A stretch of DNA of 33,523 nt from Myxococcales bacterium. GTDB taxonomy: Bacteria > Myxococcota > B64-G9. The stretch lies in assembly GCA_012798435.1 (NCBI GenBank), contig JAAZNF010000032.1, positions 1 to 33,523 of the forward strand, given 5' to 3'. The position numbers and the translations under genes are program-made. The number at the start of each line of letters is the position of its first letter. Within the stretch, counting starts at the first letter, position 1. Below the pieces are notes generated by a model that had not been told where the DNA came from, did not search any database, and worked only from the letters and a program-made list of their open reading frames with translations. This document shows positions 27,230-33,523 of this stretch, in pieces.

Positions 27230-28822
27230 TCAGGGCTTCGGGCAGTGGACGCCCTCTTGCAGGCCGCAGGACTGGGCCGAGACGCAGCCGCCGTAGTCCA
27301 CGCCCTCGTAGGTCACGCACTGGATGGTGGGACAGGTGGTGGTGGCGCAGGAGAGCAGGTTCACCGAGCACACCTTGCAGTCGTTGTCGTTGCCGCAGGT
27401 GAGCCGGATGCCGTTGATCGAGAGCGCGAAGCAGGTGCCGCCCAGGCAGGTGTCGGCGATGCAGGTGTTGTCCGGACAGGGGTTCTTGGTGGGGTGGCAG
27501 GGGCAGTAGCCGGTGTCGGACTCGCCCATCAGGCAGGGCAGGCCCTGCGGGCAAGTGTTCGCCGGACAGATGTCGGTGGATTTCACCGAGATGATGCTGT
27601 TGCACTCGAAGCCGTTGGGGCAGCGCTGGTTGGCCGAGCAGTCGGGGGCGCAGTACTCGGTGTAGCCGCACACGCCGGTCTGCCCGGTCTGGCACACGGT
27701 GGGGTCGGCCGCGGACTTGGGGCAGTTGCACTGCATGGGCGAGGTGCACTGCGAGTCGCGGGTGCAGGAGGTGCCGCCGGCGGTCGAGTACTCGTCGCCG
27801 GTGTACTGGTAGATGAGGCAGGTGTTCTTGCGGTCGCCGCACATGGTGAGATCGCTGTTGATGCACGGCTTGCAGTACGGCGTCTGCGTGGTGTAGGCGT
27901 CCTGGCACACGCCGCCGTTGCAGAACTGGGCGAAATCGCAAAAGCTGTCGCCCTGGCAGCCGTTCACGCAGGCGGCGTTCACGCAGCGCTGGGTAAGCGG
28001 ACAGTCCTCGTTGCCGCGGCAGCCGGCCACGCACACGTGGTTGGCGCACACCTGGCCGATTACGCACTGGCGGTCGGAGTTGCAGGTGCCGACGGGGATG
28101 CACACCTTGGTCTCGGTGTCGCAGAAGGTGTTGGGGATGTCGGCGCAGTCGCGGTTGTCGAAGCAGCCGGGCCGCGGCTGGCAGTAGCCCGAGGCGTTGC
28201 ACACCTCGGTGGAGAGGCAGCCGGTGTTGTCCTCGTGGTTGCACAGGCACTCGCCGGTCTCGACCTTGCAGGTCTTGCCCGGCGGGCAGTCCTCGTTCTT
28301 CTGGCAGGTGGCCAGCGGCTGGCAGAAGCCCTTGGGGTTGCAGAACTGCCCCTGCTCGCAGGCGGCGTCGGCCTTGCACAGGCAGCCGCCCACCTTGGTG
28401 ACCGGGTCGATGAAGCAGCGGAACAGGTTGGGATCGCCGCAGTCGCTGTCGCTGATGCAGCCGGCCTTCTTCTGGCACTGGCCGGACAGGTTGCAGAACT
28501 CGCCGGTCTGGCAGGCGTTGTCGTTCTTGCACAGGCACTGCCCGGCGCCGCCCGGCAGGATCTGGCAGCGGAAGTTGGCCGGGTCGCCGCAATCGGGATC
28601 GGTGCGGCAACCCTGGATCTTCTGGCAGTGCCCTGCCGCCGAGCAGAACTCGCCCAGGGCGCAGGCCTGGTCGTTGTCGCACAGGCACTGGTAGTCGGCG
28701 CCGCAGTGGAAGTTGGCCGGGCAGTCGCCGTCGTCCTGGCACACGCCCTGGACGTCCTTGGTGGAACAGGCCGCCGCGAAGGCCGCCGCCACCCACACCG
28801 AGAGGATGAGGTACTTGTTCAT
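27230..28822 (-). CDS. Cys-rich repeat lipoprotein
   Basis: A 530-residue protein with a lipoprotein signal (Ala-Ala-Ala-Cys, near residue 19) starting at an ATG behind GGGAGG. An ATG 12 codons further upstream lies in the previous gene and was rejected. Nearly the whole mature protein is disulfide-rich. The first half has units of about 45 residues with the plan DxDCG-x-P-x2-FRC, G-x-CLCK, AC-x2-G-x-FCN and G-x-CQ. The second half has longer, less regular units with EDCP-x2-Q-R-C, QFCNGGVC, CINSDLTMCGD and CPNGFECNS. No catalytic motif is seen. It is 13 bases downstream of the vWA lipoprotein gene and almost certainly co-transcribed with it. The stop lies next to the 99-bp repeat array. Probably a surface or periplasmic structural or binding protein. 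Confidence 0.88.
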   Translation of the reverse strand: MNKYLILSVWVAAAFAAACSTKDVQGVCQDDGDCPANFHCGADYQCLCDNDQACALGEFCSAAGHCQKIQGCRTDPDCGDPANFRCQILPGGAGQCLCKNDNACQTGEFCNLSGQCQKKAGCISDSDCGDPNLFRCFIDPVTKVGGCLCKADAACEQGQFCNPKGFCQPLATCQKNEDCPPGKTCKVETGECLCNHEDNTGCLSTEVCNASGYCQPRPGCFDNRDCADIPNTFCDTETKVCIPVGTCNSDRQCVIGQVCANHVCVAGCRGNEDCPLTQRCVNAACVNGCQGDSFCDFAQFCNGGVCQDAYTTQTPYCKPCINSDLTMCGDRKNTCLIYQYTGDEYSTAGGTSCTRDSQCTSPMQCNCPKSAADPTVCQTGQTGVCGYTEYCAPDCSANQRCPNGFECNSIISVKSTDICPANTCPQGLPCLMGESDTGYCPCHPTKNPCPDNTCIADTCLGGTCFALSINGIRLTCGNDNDCKVCSVNLLSCATTTCPTIQCVTYEGVDYGGCVSAQSCGLQEGVHCPKP

Positions 28823-28835
28823 GGCGGGCCTCCCT

Positions 28836-30635
28836 TCAAGTGCCCTGGCCGGGGACATAGGTCACGGTGATCACCGCGCCCTGGGCCGGCACGGTGGTCT
28901 TCTCGAAGGAGAGCGCGTTGGAGAGCGGCGGGGAGGTCTCGGGCGGGTAGTAGAGCCAGCCGGGGATGCCCTGGCCCTCGTCCCACTTCGGCACCCGTAA
29001 TGCGGCCTGGGGGCCGGCCCCGTCGGGGTCGAGGTCCACCTGGATGGTCGAGACGTCCGGCGGGTAGGTGAGCACGAAGAAAGTGTCCAGGTTGGAGTAC
29101 GACACCCGGATGTCGGCGCCCACCGGCGGCACGAACGAGCCCTGGAACAGCACGGCGTTGCCGCGCGAGTCGTACATCCAGCCGCCGGCGTCGTCGCGGA
29201 TGACCGCCTTGAAGCCCTGGCCGTCCTTGAAGTCCACCTCCACCATGAGCGTCTCGGGGTTCTTCACCGCCCGGGACAGCACGAAGGAGCGCATCAGGTC
29301 GGAGTAGCTCGCCTCGATGACGCTGCCGAGCGGCGGCACGTAGGTGCCGTTGAACACGACGGCGTTCTGGTTGGAGTCGTACAGGTAGTCGGTGCCCACC
29401 TGCTTCTCGACCGCGGGATTGGGGCCGGCGGCGTCGTCGTCCACCGTCACCTTGAGGGTGGTGGGATCGCCGCGCGCCGAGAGCCGGAAGGTGCGGTCCA
29501 CGTTGCCGTACTCCACATGGACCTCGGCCTCCGGGGGCGGCACGTAGTCGCCGTCGAAGTACACCGCCGGCTCCTCGGCCTTGAGCCGCCAGTTGGGCTG
29601 GCCGGGCACACCCGAATCCTGCGGCACCTCGACGAAGTCCGGCGCGTTCGGGTTGCACCAGGCGGGGACGTTGGCCGCGCCGGCGCGGGCGCAGGGCTTC
29701 ACGAAGACCTTGACCGTGGAGGCGTCGGGGATCTTGCTCAGGATGAACTTGTGCGAGAGCCCCGCCACGGTGATGCCGAGCTGGTCCAGGGTGGGGCCGA
29801 AGTCGGCGGCGCAGATGGAGTCGGAGGTCCCACCGAGCGCCTGCACCAGCGAGAGGTAGCGCTCGCCGTACTCGGCCACGCCGTTCGCGCCCGAGCAGCC
29901 GCCGTCCGGCCGCTGGGCGGTCGGGGCGTCGCCCACCAGGGCGGCGATCATCACGTTGCGCTCGTTGCCGGGGCCTTTGAGCAGCGCAAAGAAGCGCGTG
30001 TAGTAGCCCACCAGGCCCATGCTCTTGTCGTTCTCGTCGCTGACGAACACGATGGCCAGCGAGGCGTCGGGCCGCAAGAAGCCGGCGTTGGCGGTGGAGA
30101 GCAGCGGCTCGGAGAGGGCCTGGGTGGCGGCGTACAGGCCCATCTCGTGCCCGCCGCCGGTGATGCCCACCTGGATGTTCTGGCGGAACTGGTTGGCGGC
30201 GTCCGGGCCGCGCACGATGACCTTGGGGTTGCCGAGGAGCTTTCCCTGGTGCGCCGGGTCGTCCATGTCGGTGGAGATCACCCCGATGTGGTAGTCGATC
30301 ATGCTCTGGTCGATGTAGGCGATGAAACGGGTGAAGTTGTTGCCCAGGTTGGTCTGCTCCTGGGCCATGGAGGGCGAGTTGTCCACCACCCACAGGATGT
30401 CCACCTTGGCCGCCGCCCGCTGCACGAAGGCGTCCACCTGGTGGAAGCCGTTCTGCACGAAGGTGTCCACCTTGGACACCCCGCCCTGGGTGAAGAGATC
30501 CACCACCGCCTCGCCGGTCTGGGTGAAGACGTCCACCTGCTTCTTCACCCCCACGAAGCGGGTCTCGTCGCAGCCGCCGAGCGCCGCCGCCAGCCAGCCG
30601 ATCGCAAGCCATCCGACGCGGATCGTACGGGACAT
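28836..30635 (-). CDS. vWA-domain lipoprotein with 11-residue N-terminal repeats
   Basis: A 599-residue protein. The lipoprotein signal ends in Leu-Gly-Gly-Cys (Cys22). Residues 34-77 are four exact 11-residue repeats of the form Val-Asp-x-Phe-x-Gln. They lead into a von Willebrand A domain (78-about 330) with the metal-binding D-x-S-x-S motif at Asp85-Ser87-Ser89 (VVDNSPSM) and further motifs VGVISTDMDD and AIVFVSDEND. The C-terminal half has three or four beta-rich units of about 60-70 residues with matching phrases (YLYDSNQNAVVFNGTYVPPLGS, WMYDSRGNAVLFQGSFVPPVGA), so an adhesive or matrix-binding role is likely. The ATG at 30635 follows GGAGG. It leads the two-gene unit with the Cys-rich lipoprotein. 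The spacer to the divergent gene at 30734 contains an inverted repeat. Confidence 0.9.
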   Translation of the reverse strand: MSRTIRVGWLAIGWLAAALGGCDETRFVGVKKQVDVFTQTGEAVVDLFTQGGVSKVDTFVQNGFHQVDAFVQRAAAKVDILWVVDNSPSMAQEQTNLGNNFTRFIAYIDQSMIDYHIGVISTDMDDPAHQGKLLGNPKVIVRGPDAANQFRQNIQVGITGGGHEMGLYAATQALSEPLLSTANAGFLRPDASLAIVFVSDENDKSMGLVGYYTRFFALLKGPGNERNVMIAALVGDAPTAQRPDGGCSGANGVAEYGERYLSLVQALGGTSDSICAADFGPTLDQLGITVAGLSHKFILSKIPDASTVKVFVKPCARAGAANVPAWCNPNAPDFVEVPQDSGVPGQPNWRLKAEEPAVYFDGDYVPPPEAEVHVEYGNVDRTFRLSARGDPTTLKVTVDDDAAGPNPAVEKQVGTDYLYDSNQNAVVFNGTYVPPLGSVIEASYSDLMRSFVLSRAVKNPETLMVEVDFKDGQGFKAVIRDDAGGWMYDSRGNAVLFQGSFVPPVGADIRVSYSNLDTFFVLTYPPDVSTIQVDLDPDGAGPQAALRVPKWDEGQGIPGWLYYPPETSPPLSNALSFEKTTVPAQGAVITVTYVPGQGT

Positions 30636-30658
30636 GAAGACCTCCATGCCGTTTCGGG

Positions 30659-30708
30659 TTCCTGTCATTCCTAACAGACGGGCCAGAAAAAAAGCAAGAT
30701 GACAGGAA
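30659..30708. repeat. 10-bp perfect inverted repeat in a divergent promoter region
   Basis: TTCCTGTCAT (30659..30668) and ATGACAGGAA (30699..30708) are perfect reverse complements separated by 30 bases. The region sits between the vWA lipoprotein gene and the divergent PLP-enzyme gene, and the right arm overlaps the putative -35 of the latter. It fits a pair of operator half-sites for one regulator controlling both directions. Confidence 0.65.
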
Positions 30709-30727
30709 ATTCTTTTTCCCATATACC
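30699..30727 (+). promoter_or_regulatory. Putative promoter of the PLP-enzyme/PhzF-like operon (leaderless geometry)
   Basis: ATGACA (30699..30704), 17 bases, TATACC (30722..30727), then six bases to the ATG at 30734. The predicted transcription start therefore falls at the start codon, and no Shine-Dalgarno is present. The -35 box is part of the right arm of the inverted repeat at 30659..30708. Confidence 0.45.
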
Positions 30728-30733
30728 TCGGGC

Positions 30734-31804
30734 ATGCTGGACGCGATGCGGCAATGGCAGGGAGCGCTGGGTGCGCGCTTCCCGCTCCTCGTCGAGCGCC
30801 TGCGGCCCATCCGCCGGGCCGACCTGCCGACCCCGGTGGCGCACCTCGAACGGCTCGGCCGCGCGCTGGGGCACGAGCGGCTGTACGTCAAGCGCGACGA
30901 TCTCACCTCGCCGCTGTACGGGGGCAACAAGCCGCGCAAGCTCGAGTTTTTGCTGGCCGAGGCCCTGCGGCGCGGGGCCCGCACCGTCGTCACCATGGGC
31001 GCGCTCGGCTCCAACCACCTGCTGGCCACCGCCATCCACGGGCGCGAGGTGGGGTTGCGCACGGTGGGCGTGGTGTTCCCGCAGCCCCTGACCGAACACG
31101 TGCAACACAACCTGTGGGCCGACCGGGCGGTGGGCGCCGAGCTGGTCCGCACCCGCTCCAAGTACCTGCTCCCCGTGGCGGTGGCCCGGACACTGCTGCG
31201 CCTGCGGCTCGCCGAGGGCCGCGCCCCCGCGCTCGTCCCGGGCGGCGGCTCGAGCGCGCTGGGCTCACTGGGCTTCGTGAACGCCGGCCTGGAGCTCGCG
31301 GCGCAGGTGGCCGCGGGCGAGCTCCCCGAGCCCGAGGCGATCTTCGTGGCGCTGGGGACGGGCGGGACGGCGGCGGGATTGGCGCTGGGCCTGCGCCTCG
31401 GCGGGTTGCGCTCGCGGGTGGTGGCGGTGCGAGTCATCGACGCGCTGCTCGCGAACCGCCCCCGCCTGCTCCACCGCCTGGGCGAGATCGCCCGCCTGTG
31501 CCATTCCCGCGATGGCCGGCCGCCGCCGGCCCGGCTGGGCGACAACCTGGAGATCGAGCACGGCTTCATCGGCGGCGGCTACGGCGCGCCCACCCCGCAA
31601 GGCGAGGCGGCCATGCGGCTCTTTTCCGGCGAGGAGGGCCTGCGCCTGGAGCCGACCTACACGGCCAAGACCGCGGCGGCCTTCCTGGCGCACGCGCGGC
31701 GGACGCGCGGCCCGCTCCTCTACTGGCACACGCTGTCCTCGGCCGACCTCAATGACCTCGTGCGCGCCGGCCGCGCCCTCGACGAAAGGCGAAAGATCCC
31801 ATGA
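30734..31804 (+). CDS. PLP-dependent D-cysteine desulfhydrase / ACC deaminase family protein
   Basis: A 356-residue fold-type II PLP enzyme. Seen motifs: the PLP-lysine segment YGGNKPRKLEFLL, the GALGSNH loop that binds the substrate carboxylate, a glycine-rich phosphate loop GTGGTAAGLALGL, and LEPTYTAKTAAAFLAHA, matching the family's C-terminal Tyr-Thr-x-Lys motif. Members act on D-cysteine (to pyruvate, sulfide and ammonia) or on 1-aminocyclopropane-1-carboxylate. I cannot choose between these from sequence alone, and the D-cysteine side is only slightly favoured. The ATG at 30734 lacks a ribosome site, but the promoter is placed for a leaderless mRNA. Its stop codon overlaps the start of the PhzF-like gene (ATGA), so the two are translationally coupled. 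Confidence 0.88.
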   Translation: MLDAMRQWQGALGARFPLLVERLRPIRRADLPTPVAHLERLGRALGHERLYVKRDDLTSPLYGGNKPRKLEFLLAEALRRGARTVVTMGALGSNHLLATAIHGREVGLRTVGVVFPQPLTEHVQHNLWADRAVGAELVRTRSKYLLPVAVARTLLRLRLAEGRAPALVPGGGSSALGSLGFVNAGLELAAQVAAGELPEPEAIFVALGTGGTAAGLALGLRLGGLRSRVVAVRVIDALLANRPRLLHRLGEIARLCHSRDGRPPPARLGDNLEIEHGFIGGGYGAPTPQGEAAMRLFSGEEGLRLEPTYTAKTAAAFLAHARRTRGPLLYWHTLSSADLNDLVRAGRALDERRKIP

Positions 31805-32700
31805 GCGACACCATCCCCTGCTGCCTGTACGACGTGTTCGCCGAACGGCCGTTCTCGGGCGAGCGGGTGGCCGTGTTCAGCGAGGCCACCCGGCTCGCGC
31901 CGGAGGAGATGGAGCACCTCGCCCGCGAGCTGGGCGCGCCGGCGACGGCCTTCGTGACGAACTGCGCCGCGAGCCGCCTGGACGCGCGCTTCTTCGGCCC
32001 TTTGGGCGAGCTGGAGTTCTCGGCCGGCGCGGCGCTTTCGGCGGTGGCGGAGCTGGCCCGGCAAGGAAAACTGACCCTCGCCGATGGGAAGGGCACGACC
32101 CGGCTCTTCTGCCGCGCCGGGGAGTTCTCGCTCTCGGTGGAGCTCCACCCGGTGGCCGAGACGCGGGTCTCCATCGAATTTTCCGGCATCCGCTTCGCGC
32201 CCTACCGCCACCGGCGCGAGCTCCTGGCTGGCTGCCTGGGGCTGGAGGCGACACAGCTCCCGCCCGGCTGGCCGCTGGCCATGGCCTGCGCCGGGCGCTG
32301 GGCCCTGGTGGTGCCGGTGGACAGCCGCGCCACCCTGGAGGCGGCCCGGCCGGACTTCGCCTCGCTCGCCGAGCTCAACCGCAAGATCGGGGTGAGCCTC
32401 ACCCAGCTCTATACGTTCAGCGGCCCGTCGGCCTTCCACGGCCGGGCCCTGTCCCCCGCCAGCGGGGTCTTCGAGTGCGCGGCGTCCGGCGCGGGGTTCG
32501 CCGCCTGCGCCGCGCTGCTCGCCCGCGAGAACTCGCTGCGCCTCACCCCGCCGCTCTCGATCGTCGAGGCCAGCGCGGGCGCGGCGGAGGGGCGACCGGC
32601 GGCGGCCCGCCTCGAAGTGCGGCACGGCAGCGGCGTCGAGTCGGTGCGGCTCTTTGCCACCGTCGTGCGCATGGGCGAGGGCTCCCTGCGCCCGAGCTGA
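31801..32700 (+). CDS. PhzF-family homologue lacking all catalytic residues (putative pseudoenzyme)
   Basis: A 299-residue protein with the two-domain PhzF / diaminopimelate-epimerase-like fold: an N-terminal VFAERPFSG-ERVAVF, ATAFV, RFFGPLGELEF and a second-domain RALSPASGVFECAASGAG. In active PhzF the conserved residues are a Glu before TxF, the GH pair in CGHATLA, and Asp and Ser of EDPxTGSA. Here these positions are Ala48, Gly76 (in FSAGAAL), Cys226 (in ECAASGAG) and Ala231. The flanking residues align well, so this is not a misplacement. The isomerase mechanism is probably lost. It overlaps the PLP-enzyme gene by the ATGA tetranucleotide and probably shares its transcript. It ends 7 bases before a convergent gene's stop codon. 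Confidence 0.88.
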   Translation: MSDTIPCCLYDVFAERPFSGERVAVFSEATRLAPEEMEHLARELGAPATAFVTNCAASRLDARFFGPLGELEFSAGAALSAVAELARQGKLTLADGKGTTRLFCRAGEFSLSVELHPVAETRVSIEFSGIRFAPYRHRRELLAGCLGLEATQLPPGWPLAMACAGRWALVVPVDSRATLEAARPDFASLAELNRKIGVSLTQLYTFSGPSAFHGRALSPASGVFECAASGAGFAACAALLARENSLRLTPPLSIVEASAGAAEGRPAAARLEVRHGSGVESVRLFATVVRMGEGSLRPS

Positions 32701-32707
32701 TCCGGCA

Positions 32708-33523
32708 TCATCCGAGCTGGCGGCAGGTTCCGTCGATGCAGCGGAAGCCCTGCGGGCAGTCGCGGCCGGTCTGACAAGGGATGGGCGGCAGGCACTGGTT
32801 CCACATGCACACCGCGCCGGCCGGGCAGTCGGTGTCGCTCTGGCAGAACAGGGCCACGCACTGTCCCGCCTGGCAAGAGTACCCCGGGCCGCAGTCCCCG
32901 TCGGAGTAGCACTCCGGGGCGTACACGCACTGACCGTTCTCGCAGTAGCTCGCGGGCGGGCAGGAGACGTTGGCGCAGGGGTCGAAGACGCAGGTGTTGT
33001 CCTGGCACTGGTAGCCGGCGGGGCACTGTGAGCTGTCCAGGCACAGCTGCACGCACATGCCGAAGATGCACCACTGGCCGACCGGGCACTGCGAGCTGTC
33101 CTGGCAGGTCTGGCCCTGGCACACGCCCATGACGCAGATCTGGCCGGCGGGGCAATCGGCGTAGGTGGCGCAGCCGTCGTGGGCGCACTGGCCGTTCTCG
33201 CAGTGGTAGCCCGCGGGACAGCTCACCCCGGCGCAGGGATCCCGATAGACGCACACGCCGTTCAGGCAGCGGTAGTAGCTGCCCGGGCAATCCTGGTCGA
33301 CGCGGCACTGCGGGCTGTAGATGCACTGGCCGGCCTGGCACACGAAGCCCGGCGGGCAGCTCACCCCGGCGCAGGGGTCCTGGTACACGCACACGCCGTT
33401 CTGGCAGGTGTACCCGGCCGGGCAGTCGCGATCTGTGCTGCACTCGGGCGTATAGACGCACTGGCCGTTGACGCAGCGGTATCCCGGCGGGCAGTCGCGA
33501 TCGCTCTGGCACTGCGGCGAGGA
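32708..33523 (-). CDS. Cys-rich tandem-repeat protein, 3' part (5' end outside the window)
   Basis: The open frame reaches the right edge of the window without a start, so 271 residues are visible and the N-terminus is missing; the GTG at 33394 is an internal Val. It consists of repeating units of about 25-30 residues with the plan C-x2-D-x-DCP-x-GY-x-C-x-NGxCVY and the linker DPCAGVSCPPGF/Y. The cysteine spacing suggests stacked disulfide knots. It ends in FRCIDGTCRQLG. The style resembles the Cys-rich lipoproteins at 8173..12711 and 27230..28822, but the unit is different. The visible part has no catalytic motif. Its convergent neighbour, the PhzF-like gene, ends at 32700. Confidence 0.82.
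   Translation of the reverse strand, partial: SSPQCQSDRDCPPGYRCVNGQCVYTPECSTDRDCPAGYTCQNGVCVYQDPCAGVSCPPGFVCQAGQCIYSPQCRVDQDCPGSYYRCLNGVCVYRDPCAGVSCPAGYHCENGQCAHDGCATYADCPAGQICVMGVCQGQTCQDSSQCPVGQWCIFGMCVQLCLDSSQCPAGYQCQDNTCVFDPCANVSCPPASYCENGQCVYAPECYSDGDCGPGYSCQAGQCVALFCQSDTDCPAGAVCMWNQCLPPIPCQTGRDCPQGFRCIDGTCRQLG

Overview
The window is a very GC-rich bacterial chromosome segment, almost certainly from the Myxococcota or a close relative. The best marker is the C-terminus of the gene at 22904..24880, which ends in a Gly-Cys-Gly-Cys motif, a hydrophobic stretch and an Arg cluster, the MYXO-CTERM sorting signal. A wealth of secreted lipoproteins and Cys-rich repeat proteins, including MopE-type metal-binding motifs, fits the same group. 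I cannot name a genus.

Layout. (1) 19..5112, minus strand: a long-form urocanate hydratase, an ankyrin-repeat lipoprotein overlapping it by four bases, and a lipoprotein that fuses the AmmeMemoRadiSam B (Memo) and A (AMMECR1) domains and has its own promoter. (2) 5230..7816: a PAP2-family membrane phosphatase/transferase converges on an unknown lipoprotein. A 356-base spacer with nested inverted repeats follows. (3) 8173..14392, minus strand: a compact three-gene unit bounded by two hairpin terminators. It encodes a polytopic membrane protein, a small exported protein and a 1512-residue Cys-rich lipoprotein ending in a metzincin protease domain. (4) 14459..18187: an 1242-residue lipoprotein with eleven Cys-rich repeats, a lamin-tail domain and a beta-propeller. 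(5) 18457..22938, plus strand: a membrane-fused spermidine-synthase-like protein, then grpE and dnaJ. (6) 22904..26410, minus strand: an aldehyde dehydrogenase homologue lacking its catalytic residues and a MYXO-CTERM protein with a GH57/GH38-like barrel. A divergent D-aminoacyl-tRNA deacylase gene follows. (7) 26956..30635: a 99-bp tandem repeat, a Cys-rich lipoprotein and a vWA lipoprotein. (8) 30734..32700: a PLP-dependent D-cysteine desulfhydrase/ACC deaminase homologue, translationally coupled to a PhzF homologue that has lost its catalytic residues. (9) 32708..33523: the 3' part of another Cys-rich repeat protein.

The themes are: a large investment in disulfide-rich, lipid-anchored surface or periplasmic proteins; two enzyme-fold proteins (ALDH and PhzF) that appear catalytically dead; and several genes without a Shine-Dalgarno sequence whose best promoter match would start transcription at the start codon. 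The best candidate for an undescribed system is the three-gene unit at 8173..14392. All calls come from reading the sequence; no database search was run.
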